64,000 nucleotides of DNA, from assembly GCA_020073665.1 (NCBI GenBank), contig JAIQEU010000009.1, forward strand, positions 62,001 to 126,000, written 5' to 3'. The position numbers were made by a program, and so were the translations under genes. This stretch comes from Terriglobia bacterium. Lineage in GTDB: Bacteria; Acidobacteriota; Terriglobia; Terriglobales; Acidobacteriaceae. The notes beneath the pieces are model-generated. The model did no database searches. It saw only the letters and a program-made list of their open reading frames with translations, and had not been told where the DNA came from. Positions 25,791 through 33,620 of the stretch are shown here, piece by piece (within the stretch, counting starts at the first letter, position 1; each line of letters begins with the position of its first letter).

Positions 25791-27140
25791 TCACCCTTCG
25801 ATCTCGGCGACCAGGGGAATATCCTCTTGCGGCCTGCTCATCCACATCCGCAGTTCGTGCATATCCTGCGCTACCGTCCGGGCTGCGGCAAACAGCACCG
25901 CGGCGAGCACCAGTGCACCGGCCGGGATGATGTACATGGCACTGTGCAAACCGGCGGCGCGAAATGCTTCGGTCATGGATGTCGCCCCCGCCGTGGTCAG
26001 CGCCAGCCGCGCAAAGTAATCGCTCGTCCTACCCGTAATCACCGGACCGAAGCTTCCACCGAGCAGGTACATGGCCATGAAATACAGGGCCATGGCTGTG
26101 CCCCGCAGCGTGGGGGGGATCACATCCTGGATGGCTGCGTACACCCCACCGTAGTACATAAACTGAAATAAGCTTGCGATTGCCATCAGTACAATGAAGC
26201 CCGCCAAGTCACCCGCCGGACGACCCAGCGCCAGGTAAAGGCAAGGTGCGTTTACCAGGAAAGCCACCGCCGGAAACAGCAGCCGCACATTAGCCCAGCG
26301 ATTCTTCAGGTGGTCGACTGCCCACCCTCCCAACATCATTCCGAGAATACCGACGCCGCTGTAGACCACGGCCGTGACTGTGTTGGCATCTTTCAGACTG
26401 AGGGAATGGATCCGGCTGAGAAAAGCCGGCAGGAACGTGGTGAGTGCGTACGCATTGAAGTTGAACACCGCGCCCGAGAGGATCACCCACCGCATGGTGG
26501 GAATCTTCAGCACCCGCCAGTAGGGGGAGCCCTTCACTGGACCTTCGGCAAGGCCCGCCTCCTCAGCCGCACCTCGCACCGGCTCCACGATGCGCAGAGC
26601 GAGAATCGCCAGTATGAGTCCCGGAATGCAGGCCGCGTAGAAAGCCATACGCCATCCGTAGGTCCCAGCCAGTTGTCCACTGACGTAGGTGCCAATCAAT
26701 CCGCCGATCGGCAATCCCAGCATGAACAGTGAAATTGCGCGGCCGCGGCGGCTGGCCGGATAAAGGTCTCCGATCAGCGAACTCGATGCCGGCGCGCAGC
26801 TCGCCTCCCCGATTCCGACTCCCAAGCGCGCCGCAAACAGCGAGCCGTAGCTCCACGCCAGCCCGGAACCGGCCGTCAGCAAGCTCCAGGCGGCGACCCC
26901 GAGGCCGAGTATGGTGGGGCGCTTCCAGCGGTCCGCCAGTCTTCCCAGCGGCACGCCCACCACGGCATAGAGCAGTGTGAAAGCCGTGGCCAGCCAGCCG
27001 ATCTGCGCGTCGCTGAGCGTCCATTCTTTGCGGATTGGTTCGGCAACCGCCGCGAAAATGTACCTGTCCCAGAAATTGAGCAGGTTGATGGCGAACAGAA
27101 TACCGAGGATCCACCGCGCCTGGCTCTTCGCGTCCGCCAC
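25791..27140 (-). CDS. MFS transporter, spinster/hexuronate-like
   Basis: 449 residues from GTG 27140; GGAGG is 7 bases before this GTG, whereas it abuts the alternative ATG directly. Twelve hydrophobic segments are visible with the MFS loop 2-3 signature (GRLADRWKRPTILGLGVAAW) and the helix 4 stretch ARLGVGIGEASCAPASSSLIGDLYPASRRGRAISLFMLG, which is the spinster-like subgroup. A cytoplasmic-membrane exporter or importer of organic anions or lipids is likely; no substrate can be named. Transcribed divergently from the racemase gene. Confidence 0.85.
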   Translation of the reverse strand: MADAKSQARWILGILFAINLLNFWDRYIFAAVAEPIRKEWTLSDAQIGWLATAFTLLYAVVGVPLGRLADRWKRPTILGLGVAAWSLLTAGSGLAWSYGSLFAARLGVGIGEASCAPASSSLIGDLYPASRRGRAISLFMLGLPIGGLIGTYVSGQLAGTYGWRMAFYAACIPGLILAILALRIVEPVRGAAEEAGLAEGPVKGSPYWRVLKIPTMRWVILSGAVFNFNAYALTTFLPAFLSRIHSLSLKDANTVTAVVYSGVGILGMMLGGWAVDHLKNRWANVRLLFPAVAFLVNAPCLYLALGRPAGDLAGFIVLMAIASLFQFMYYGGVYAAIQDVIPPTLRGTAMALYFMAMYLLGGSFGPVITGRTSDYFARLALTTAGATSMTEAFRAAGLHSAMYIIPAGALVLAAVLFAAARTVAQDMHELRMWMSRPQEDIPLVAEIEG

Positions 27141-27284
27141 GCCCCATCCTCCCAACGTGCCGCTTAGTGTACCTGTAAACCGAATCTGTCACCTGTTCAA
27201 AAAACTAGAAGCCGATCCCCAGCGAACGAATCTAAGCACGGGGTACGAGTTGACCGTTACCATAACACTCAAGGACACTCTCCA

Positions 27285-28001
27285 ATGACTCCTCACACCA
27301 TTGGCATCCTCGCCGGCATGGGCCCGCGCTCCACCGCGCCGTTTGTTGACCTGGTGGTCACCGAGTGCCAGAAGCAGTACGGGGCCCGTCACGTGGAAGA
27401 TTTTCCCCACATGCTCATTTATTCGCTGCCTGCGCCTTTGTCCTCTAACCGGCCGGTCGACCACCAGCGAGCACAACGCGTGGTGCTCGAAGGGCTGCAG
27501 CGGCTCGAAAGCATGGGCGTCGACTTCATCGCCATGCCGTGCAACAGCGCCCACACCTACTTTCAAAGTCTTGTCGCGAGCGCGGGAGTTCCGCTGCTGA
27601 ACATGGTCAACGAAGGCGTAGGTGCCCTTGACTGCTTCCACCGCGTCATGGTCTGTGCCACTCCAATGACTATGGCTTCCGGTCTCTACCAGCAGGGAAT
27701 CGCCGCTGCCGGTAAGCAATGCCTGCCCACCGATGGCGTGCAAAGCATGGTGAATGAACTTATTGCCGGGATTATTGCGGGAGTTGATCGCGTCCGCTTG
27801 CGCAGGCTGTGGAACGACATTATCACAGTTGCCGTCGCGCAGTGCGCCGACGCCATCCTGGTTGCCTGCACGGAACTGAATGCCCTGGGAAACCTGCAAG
27901 ACGAACGCATTGCGATGGCTGATGCTACCGTTGCCTTGGCCCGAGCCACGGTGAAGAAATATCTGGAAGGAAATCGCGCACTGCGCCAGGCTGCGATTTG
28001 A
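27285..28001 (+). CDS. aspartate/glutamate racemase family protein
   Basis: 238 residues. The two catalytic Cys are in place: MPCNSAHTY near residue 86 and VACTELNAL near residue 194, with GILAGMGPRSTAPFVDLVV at the start. Such enzymes exchange L- and D-aspartate (or glutamate) without a cofactor through two cysteines in the cytoplasm. Divergent from the MFS transporter, which might move an amino acid or related product, although this is a guess. The gene ends just before a strong hairpin. Confidence 0.88.
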   Translation: MTPHTIGILAGMGPRSTAPFVDLVVTECQKQYGARHVEDFPHMLIYSLPAPLSSNRPVDHQRAQRVVLEGLQRLESMGVDFIAMPCNSAHTYFQSLVASAGVPLLNMVNEGVGALDCFHRVMVCATPMTMASGLYQQGIAAAGKQCLPTDGVQSMVNELIAGIIAGVDRVRLRRLWNDIITVAVAQCADAILVACTELNALGNLQDERIAMADATVALARATVKKYLEGNRALRQAAI

Positions 28002-28012
28002 CTCGGCGAAAC

Positions 28013-28043
28013 CTTCCCGCCCTTGCGCCGCAAGGGCGGGAAG
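28013..28043. terminator. bidirectional hairpin terminator
   Basis: A 13-bp stem (CTTCCCGCCCTTG with CAAGGGCGGGAAG) around a 5-base loop lies between the racemase gene (+) and the beta-barrel gene (-), which converge here. Confidence 0.7.
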
Positions 28044-28058
28044 CCTGGCGGTTATGGT

Positions 28059-28604
28059 CTAGAACTTGAATACGATTCCCGCCGAGTAGCGGAAATTGTT
28101 CTGGCTGTCACTGAAGAACTTGGTCTGCACGAAGTCGGCTTGGGCAACTCGCACCGCAACTTTGGAGTTCAGGTTGACGTCCAGCCCACCTCCCGCTGCC
28201 CAGGTAAACCCGCTGTCCGTGGCGCTCACCCCCAGCACTTCACCCTTGAAATGCCCTCCGCCGAACAGTGCATGCGCGAAAGGAGTGAACTTGGAATTAT
28301 TGGTAAGGCGAACGACCGGTCCAAACATGTAAGTGTAGACCGTCGTCTTGAGTCCGACGCCTAGGATCGTTGGTGTGCCATAAGCACCACTGAAATCACC
28401 CGTCACACCCAGGTAGTGATTGAAGTATCCGCTGAACGAGGCATTCCATCCATTGAGATTCAAGCTATCCACACCGCTTACCCCAGTGCTGGCTCGCAGG
28501 TACTGGTAGCCGCCGAACACCTCTGCTCGGGGAGCATCCTGACTGAAGGCGATGCAGGAACAGACCAGCAGCACCAAGGTGATCAAACACGTAATGCGAA
28601 ACAT
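28059..28604 (-). CDS. outer-membrane beta-barrel protein
   Basis: 181 residues from ATG 28604, preceded by AGGAGG at 8 bases. A signal peptide (MFRITCLITLVLLVCSCIAFSQ) is followed by alternating-residue strands (AEVFGGYQYLR, NGWNASFSGYFNHYLGVTGDFSGAYG, YTYMFGPVVRL, FTPFAHALFGGGH, FTWAAGGGLDVNL) and ends in SAGIVFKF, a typical C-terminal Phe signal for the Bam machinery. It belongs to the OmpA-like small barrels. The function is unknown, probably structural or adhesive. Confidence 0.82.
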   Translation of the reverse strand: MFRITCLITLVLLVCSCIAFSQDAPRAEVFGGYQYLRASTGVSGVDSLNLNGWNASFSGYFNHYLGVTGDFSGAYGTPTILGVGLKTTVYTYMFGPVVRLTNNSKFTPFAHALFGGGHFKGEVLGVSATDSGFTWAAGGGLDVNLNSKVAVRVAQADFVQTKFFSDSQNNFRYSAGIVFKF

Positions 28605-28862
28605 ACTTTTCCTCCTACTAATAGATTTATATGAGTTGTTAAGAACAAACATGGTTGCCTACCGCCCGGGGACGCAGAACGCCCCCCACACCGCGAGAAG
28701 GTACAACAACATGCTACAGCAAGGAGCGCCTGCTTTTGCAAGGACAAGCGCATCCGAAAGGCTACCTACTTTGGTGATATCGCTCACCGAGCAAGGTGAT
28801 TTGTGCGGGCAGTCAACAACTCACAGCTGCTCGATGTCTGCCGGATGAGGCGGTGTTCTGGT

Positions 28863-29789
28863 TCAGTGCAGCCCCGCCAACGCCAACATTTCCAGAAACT
28901 GTTTCCGCGTGCGCATGTCCACCGATTGCGCCACCAGCTTGCCATCCCGGTCGTAGACAAAACTCTTGGGGATGCCTTCCACCTGGAACAGCTGGTGTAT
29001 TTTTCCGCCATCGAGCAGGACGGGATACGTAATATTGCGCTCCGCCAGGAACGGAGTCACCTTGCTGGCTTCTTCGTCTGAAATGGCCAGGATGACTAAC
29101 CCTCGGTCCTGGAAATTTTTATATAGTGCCTCCAGGTCGGGCATCTCTTTGCGGCAGGGCGGACACCACGTGGCCCAGAAGTTCACCAGTACCACCTTGC
29201 CGCGCAGGTCTTGCAGGGTCCAGCTTTTTCCCTGCAGGTCGGTCAGGGTGAAGTCGGCTTTCTGGCGCTGCTGGTCATCGGCTTCCAGCTTGGCCATGGC
29301 CGCTGCAAACTGAGGCACGTCTAAAGAAGTCTGCATATGCTCGTAGCGCACCAGTTGTGCCAGCACAACATAGGGCGGGGCAGGTGCACCGCGCTCGTCC
29401 GGTTGCGGTTGCTCGCGCAGCGCGTCGGCCAGCGTGGTCGCTACCTCCTGCAGAGTATCGCGGCCAAAATCGCCCTCCGTAGACAAGTTAGCCAAGCCGT
29501 TCGCCAGGCGCATCTTGTTCGGGGTCTTGGGCAGCTCGCGAATCTGGAGCGCAAGTTGCTTGGTGGTGCTGGCTCTCACGTCATCGGGCAATCCGCGAAG
29601 CCCGCGCAGTTGCGCGATAAGAGGCTTCTCCCGCTCGCTCCAGACGATTTCTTTCTTCTGCGCGAATAGCGCCGCGGGCCCTAACCCTGATGCCACCATG
29701 GCGGCGCAGCACAAAATGGCTGCCAACCGGACAGCGGAAACCATCCGCCGCCCGGCCACATGCTGACTCCAGTTCGCTGGCTTTGCCAT
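28863..29789 (-). CDS. TlpA-like thioredoxin, exported
   Basis: 308 residues from ATG 29789 with AGGAGAG upstream. An N-terminal signal (VRLAAILCCAAMVASGLGPAALFAQ) is followed by a helical region of about 130 residues without family match, then a TlpA/AhpC-TSA domain (FTLTDLQGKSWTLQDLRGKVVLVNFWATWCPPC, active-site Cys near residue 205-209). TlpA-type proteins reduce disulfides in the periplasm, for example during cytochrome c maturation. It directly follows the DinB-like gene (29797-30375) by 7 bases on the same strand, so the two are probably cotranscribed. Confidence 0.87.
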   Translation of the reverse strand: MAKPANWSQHVAGRRMVSAVRLAAILCCAAMVASGLGPAALFAQKKEIVWSEREKPLIAQLRGLRGLPDDVRASTTKQLALQIRELPKTPNKMRLANGLANLSTEGDFGRDTLQEVATTLADALREQPQPDERGAPAPPYVVLAQLVRYEHMQTSLDVPQFAAAMAKLEADDQQRQKADFTLTDLQGKSWTLQDLRGKVVLVNFWATWCPPCRKEMPDLEALYKNFQDRGLVILAISDEEASKVTPFLAERNITYPVLLDGGKIHQLFQVEGIPKSFVYDRDGKLVAQSVDMRTRKQFLEMLALAGLH

Positions 29790-29796
29790 CTCTCTC

Positions 29797-30375
29797 CTAC
29801 TTCTTCGGACGCGACTCGGGTGGCACCATCCCCGCGACCCGGTAATAAACCGCCAGCTGCCCATAAATCTCTCCGGCATGCTCGATCAGTCCATAGGCCA
29901 GATCGCCCACTCGGGTTTCCTGGTTCGCGTCGGGATCAACCACCACTTCGGTCATTCCCTTGTCGCCCCTGGCCTTGATCGCGGCCGCACCGTCGGCAAA
30001 GGACTTCTTCACGAAGGCCACCACGTCGGCTTTGGTTTTGAACTGGTCACGCTTTGGGTCTTCCTCGGCGGGAGGCTTCTGCCCCATGGCCAGGTTGGTG
30101 AAGAAATAGTTCACACCGGCCACGTGGATCAGGCGTTCGGAGAAGCTTTTCTGCGCCGGGGTCGGCTTGAACTCGTACTTGTCTTCCGGGAAATCTTCCG
30201 CCATGGCGATCAGCTTCCTTCCAATCTCGTTCCAGGAATCGAGCACCGCTTGCGACGGGCTGGGGGCTGGCTTGACCACCGTGTCCTTTTTCTTGGCCAT
30301 GTCCTGTGCGTGCGCGGGAAGAACCAAGAGCCCGGCTGCCAGGATCAACGCAGTCCATAAACATGTCTTCTTCAT
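29797..30375 (-). CDS. exported DinB-family protein (1 of 2)
   Basis: 192 residues with a signal peptide (MKKTCLWTALILAAGLLVLPAHAQ). The rest is a four-helix DinB fold: WNEIGRKLIAMAEDFPEDKYEFKPTPAQKSFSERLIHVAGVNYFF with a metal-binding His, and a second His in GLIEHAGEIYGQLAVYYR. DinB-like proteins include metal-dependent thiol transferases; most are cytoplasmic, so an exported one is unusual. It is closely similar to the next gene upstream (30528-31100) and probably arose by duplication. It is coupled to the TlpA-like gene downstream. Confidence 0.85.
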   Translation of the reverse strand: MKKTCLWTALILAAGLLVLPAHAQDMAKKKDTVVKPAPSPSQAVLDSWNEIGRKLIAMAEDFPEDKYEFKPTPAQKSFSERLIHVAGVNYFFTNLAMGQKPPAEEDPKRDQFKTKADVVAFVKKSFADGAAAIKARGDKGMTEVVVDPDANQETRVGDLAYGLIEHAGEIYGQLAVYYRVAGMVPPESRPKK

Positions 30376-30527
30376 CGTTCCTCCTTACGTGTCTCTCTTA
30401 AATGTCTCTCTGGGAGGTACATCTTAGCCGTTATTCTTCGAACTATGCACGAAAAGTGGAGTCGGCGGTCGCCGGCCGTATGCGGGCCTCGTCCACAAGA
30501 AATTATGAGGCACGTGAGTTTCGGCAA

Positions 30528-31100
30528 CTACTTCTTGGGACGTGACTCCGGCGGCACCAGTCCGGCTACGCGGTAGTAAACCACCAGCTGGCCGTAGTGC
30601 TCTCCGCAGTGCTCGACGACCCCCCACGCCAGGTCGCCGACGCGGGTCCGCTGCTGGCTCTCCGCATCGGTCACCACGTCGTTCATGCCCCGATCCCCTT
30701 TCGCCTTAATCAGCGCGGCGCCATCGGCAAACTGTTTCTTTACGTAGGCCACTACGTCGGCCTTGGTCTTGTAGTTTGCCCGCGACTCATCATCGGCCGG
30801 TTTCCGTCCTTGGGCCACGTCTGTGAATAAATCGTTCGATCCGGCCAGGTGCAGCAACTGCTCGGCAAAACTCCGCTGCTCCGGATTGGGCTTGAAATCG
30901 TACTTGTCTTCGGGGAAATCTTCCGCCATGGCGATCAGCTTCCGTCCAATTTCGTTCCACGCCTCCAGCACCGCCTGCGACGGACTGGGCGCCGGCTTCC
31001 GTGCCACTTCTTTCTTGGCCATATCCTGCGCCCCTGCCGGGAGCGTCAAAAGGCCAATCGCAAGGACCAGGGTGGCCATCGAGCCGAAATAGTTCTTCAT
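30528..31100 (-). CDS. exported DinB-family protein (2 of 2)
   Basis: 190 residues, a paralogue of the gene at 29797-30375 with the same length, signal (MKNYFGSMATLVLAIGLLTLPAGAQ) and core (AWNEIGRKLIAMAEDFPEDKYDFKPNPEQRSFAEQLLHLAGSND). The His residues of the DinB metal site are at LLHLAG and VEHCGEHYGQLVVYYR. Between the two copies are about 150 bases that hold no gene. Tandem duplication of an exported DinB gene is the simplest reading. Confidence 0.85.
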   Translation of the reverse strand: MKNYFGSMATLVLAIGLLTLPAGAQDMAKKEVARKPAPSPSQAVLEAWNEIGRKLIAMAEDFPEDKYDFKPNPEQRSFAEQLLHLAGSNDLFTDVAQGRKPADDESRANYKTKADVVAYVKKQFADGAALIKAKGDRGMNDVVTDAESQQRTRVGDLAWGVVEHCGEHYGQLVVYYRVAGLVPPESRPKK

Positions 31101-31243
31101 TGTTTCTTTCCTCCACCGAGTGTGACGGGGCGACAGGAGTTTAGGTTAGTCGAGAATTTCCGCCCAGGGGAGAACTGGAAGGACTCACGTCGCTTGAATA
31201 CAGCTGGTGCTTGGACTACGATGCAGCCGGGAGGAACCGACCC

Positions 31244-31666
31244 ATGGGTTCGCGTCTTTTACTCTGCGCTACCGTTCTGCTCATGTCGATTTCATTGGCG
31301 GCAGTGCCGCCGAAGCCCGGAGATCCCGCGCCGCACCCCAAATCGACAGCCTCCGGTAAAGCATTGTTCATCAATCATTGCGCCTCCTGCCATGGTGAAG
31401 ATGCCAAAGGGGCCGGCCCGGCGGCGATCGCGCTCAAGGTGCAGCCTCCCGACCTTACCGCCCTGACCAAGCTCAACCACGGAAAGTTCCCTTACGAGAA
31501 TATCCGCAAGGCCATCAACGGTGAGACTGCCGTGGCCGCACACGGCTCGCGCGAAATGCCCACCTGGGGCGTCATGTTTCTGGCCATCAATGGAGTCAAC
31601 CAGCACGACGCCGAGCAGCGCATCACCGATCTGACCGGTTACCTCAAGTCAATTCAGGGCAAGTAG
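31244..31666 (+). CDS. small class I c-type cytochrome
   Basis: 140 residues from ATG 31244; GGGAGGAACC lies just upstream. A signal peptide is followed by the haem motif CASCH (Cys46, Cys49, His50) with the preceding ALFINH and an axial Met105 in REMPTWG. Such single-haem cytochromes carry electrons between respiratory complexes in the periplasm. It diverges from the second exported DinB gene. Its stop is 10 bases before a parS-like palindrome. Confidence 0.9.
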   Translation: MGSRLLLCATVLLMSISLAAVPPKPGDPAPHPKSTASGKALFINHCASCHGEDAKGAGPAAIALKVQPPDLTALTKLNHGKFPYENIRKAINGETAVAAHGSREMPTWGVMFLAINGVNQHDAEQRITDLTGYLKSIQGK

Positions 31667-31679
31667 AAAGCCGCTGTAA

Positions 31680-31695
31680 TGTTCCACGTGGAACA
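31680..31695. promoter_or_regulatory. parS-like palindrome (candidate ParB-binding site)
   Basis: TGTTCCACGTGGAACA is a perfect 16-bp palindrome matching the bacterial parS sequence (TGTTTCACGTGAAACA and its TTCC variants). ParB binds such sites to load and segregate the origin region. No parA, parB or dnaA is in the window, so distance to the origin cannot be judged. A chance palindrome of exactly this sequence is improbable but cannot be excluded. Confidence 0.6.
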
Positions 31696-31739
31696 CTCTC
31701 TCGTGCTATAGCTATAAGATATTAGATGTACACTCCCAA

Positions 31740-32065
31740 TAACACATGACTTGGAATCTCCGCGTGTGGTGTTTTCGCCACGCGGGCAGGTAGCGACCCT
31801 GGGGCGCGTCCCGAAGCGGAAACGGGCGGAGTTGGCAGGCGATCAGGTTTGGGTGGCGGGAAACGCGATCCCACCCTTCGCAAAAAGCGCGAAGGATGGG
31901 CCACCCATCAGAAGAGCAGAAGCCAGCGAAGGCTGGGCGGCACGTGTGGACGCGGGCGACTCGCCCGCGACGCCCCGAAGGGGCGGGTCCAAGGTAGCCC
32001 AGCGCTTTAGCGCCGGGTCGGCATGAGAAGAAAACTTAGTCCCTTCAGGGACGACAGAAAGCACG
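31740..32065. repeat. non-coding stretch with dispersed hairpin repeats
   Basis: The ~390 bases between the cytochrome gene and the PEGA gene hold no credible gene. They contain a copy of CCACCCTTCGCAAAAAGCGCGAAGGATGGG (a hairpin with CCTTCGC/GCGAAGG arms, near 31870-31907) and a GTAGCCCAGCGCTTTAGCGCCGG segment followed by CCCTTCAGGGACGAC. Versions of both recur near 32961 and 40930. Confidence 0.6.
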
Positions 32066-32078
32066 ATCTCCCCCCAAG

Positions 32079-32804
32079 CTACTGCGCCTTCTCCAAGTCT
32101 GGTGACAAGTTAATCGCCCCGCTCATGATTTTCATCTTTCGCTGCCACGGCTGGTAGCCGGATTTCTTGATTGCAATCTGATGCTCTCCGGGGGGTAGCT
32201 CGACCATCGAAGGCGTGGTGCCTACGAAACTGCCGTCAATCTCAATATCAGCGCCGGTGGGGTTGGAAGAGACTGATACCTTGCCCACGGCCGCCGGAAC
32301 CTGTGCCGGGGCGGATGCGACTGGAGTTAGTTTTGGAGCGGGTGCTCGAAGTTTGGCCGCGCTACTCGGCCAATCTTTCGTGATGGCCTCGCATGCATCC
32401 TTGACCGAACTGCCCAGAGACATCGTCGAGTGGCTCACAATCGAATCGCCATCCTTGTTGAAGACAGCGACTTTGTTGTCGTGCCGCAGAAATCCTTTGC
32501 CGCCTTCGTGGTCAAGAAGCACGATGTAGTCCGCTTTGTCTTGCTTGTTATTGACGATCACCAGAGGACAGCGCTCGCTGAAGGTCTTAATGATCTCGGC
32601 TGTCTGAGGACGCGCTCCTCCCTTTACGACGCCGGCTGATGCTCCGTTCGCCCCGCCGCTGGCTCCGGAGATTTCCCACGACTGGCTGTCAGTAATAAAG
32701 ACACGAGGCTTCTCATCCGCAGGGCTGCTGCCAGACTTCTCCTGGGCCACGGCGGGAAGAATAGTCAGAAGGCATAAGACGAAGGGCCACAATCCAGATC
32801 GCAT
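32079..32804 (-). CDS. exported PEGA-domain protein
   Basis: 241 residues with a signal peptide (LWPFVLCLLTILPAVAQ) and an AGGAGAG site upstream. The middle part is similar to a periplasmic module found with DUF-type exported proteins of acidobacteria (ISGASGGANGASAGVVKGGARPQTAEIIKTF, KADYIVLLDHEGGKG). The C-terminal ~70 residues form a PEGA domain (GKVSVSSNPTGADIEIDGSFVGTTPSMVELPPGEHQIAIKKSGYQPW), a surface-layer-type beta module that relates to PEGA-containing kinases and lipoproteins. The function is unknown. Confidence 0.82.
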   Translation of the reverse strand: MRSGLWPFVLCLLTILPAVAQEKSGSSPADEKPRVFITDSQSWEISGASGGANGASAGVVKGGARPQTAEIIKTFSERCPLVIVNNKQDKADYIVLLDHEGGKGFLRHDNKVAVFNKDGDSIVSHSTMSLGSSVKDACEAITKDWPSSAAKLRAPAPKLTPVASAPAQVPAAVGKVSVSSNPTGADIEIDGSFVGTTPSMVELPPGEHQIAIKKSGYQPWQRKMKIMSGAINLSPDLEKAQ

Positions 32805-32855
32805 TTTCTCTCCTCTTCTTGAACTATTTTAGGAGGCCCAACTTCTGGTCCCAAA

Positions 32856-32944
32856 CAAAAAGGCCACGGCATAGCCGTGACCCCCTTCACAGTCGAGTCC
32901 CTTGTACTCTTCTCTACAAATCCTGTCCAGGCACTTTCGTGCCA
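32856..32944. repeat. left flanking repeat of the HD islet
   Basis: An ~89-bp element beginning with an A-run and a CCACGGC-ATA-GCCGTG hairpin, then CCCCCTTCACAGTCGA, and ending CACTTTCGTGCC. A related element with the same ordered parts is at 35698-35792. Together they enclose three genes. Confidence 0.7.
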
Positions 32945-32960
32945 GATGAGATTGTGGCGC

Positions 32961-32998
32961 CCCACCCCTCGCAAAAAGCGCGAAGGATCGGCCACCCA
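32961..32998. repeat. second copy of the CCACCC-GCAAAAAGCGCGAAGG hairpin repeat
   Basis: CCCACCCCTCGCAAAAAGCG continuing to the pairing arm GCGAAGG and a final GGCCACCC is almost identical to the copy near 31870-31907. A partial third copy (GGGTGGGCCACCCG) follows near 33020. Confidence 0.7.
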
Positions 32999-33050
32999 AC
33001 AATTGTTTAAGGTTCAAGGGTGGGCCACCCGTCTGCCGGACTGACTGGGA

Positions 33051-33620
33051 CTATGCCGAGTCTTCCTCTATTTCCCTCAGACTGACCTGTCGAGATTTTG
33101 CTATCAGTTCATCAACAATCTCAGTAGCCCAACGCGCTTCAGCCATGGATACATGGGGCTTAAGGTCCACGAGCCTTTGAGCGCGGCGTTCGAAATGCTT
33201 GATACCTTCTCGATCGACAATGAAGAACGCGGTGGCGAGCTTCTCAAGTTCAACCACCCCTCTGTTACCCATCTCATCCGCCACGAACTGCACTTGTTCG
33301 GAGTAGCGAGAGGTGGTGCTCGGGAATCTCTCCTGGAACGTCACGCCAAAGGATGTAGGGACGTATGTTGGCCCGTAGCCAGGCTGCCTCACCGCGAGTT
33401 CTAGCAGTTGATCTGCTTGCATGGACAAGAGCTCATCACGAAGCTCAAATGAGAACGGCCCATGTTTGTAGAGAATGAATTCGAACCCCAAGTCTACACC
33501 GAGCAATTCCTGAAGGAAGTACGTTGCCTTCTGGATGTGGGTTTCCCCACACCAACTGCCTCTTCTAAGCATCTCACGGTTCAGCAGGGTGAGTAGGGCG
33601 AATCTTTGGGTCTGCTTCAT
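33051..33620 (-). CDS. YwgA-like protein, partner of the HD gene
   Basis: 189 residues from ATG 33620; AGGAGG is 9 bases upstream of this ATG and directly abuts the alternative one. The segment HIQKATYFLQELLGVDLGFEFILYKHGPFSFELRDEL recalls the YwgA family of Bacillus, where the gene sits beside the HD enzyme YwfO. Here too it overlaps the end of the upstream HD gene by 47 bases, so both are cotranscribed. The role of YwgA is unknown. Its codon use is less GC-rich than the neighbours. Homology is from motif memory, so moderate. Confidence 0.7.
   Translation of the reverse strand: MKQTQRFALLTLLNREMLRRGSWCGETHIQKATYFLQELLGVDLGFEFILYKHGPFSFELRDELLSMQADQLLELAVRQPGYGPTYVPTSFGVTFQERFPSTTSRYSEQVQFVADEMGNRGVVELEKLATAFFIVDREGIKHFERRAQRLVDLKPHVSMAEARWATEIVDELIAKSRQVSLREIEEDSA

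Noticed and set aside
31751-32026. 91-residue plus-strand frame in the repeat region
   Set aside because: It is made of dispersed hairpin repeats and has no start site or family.
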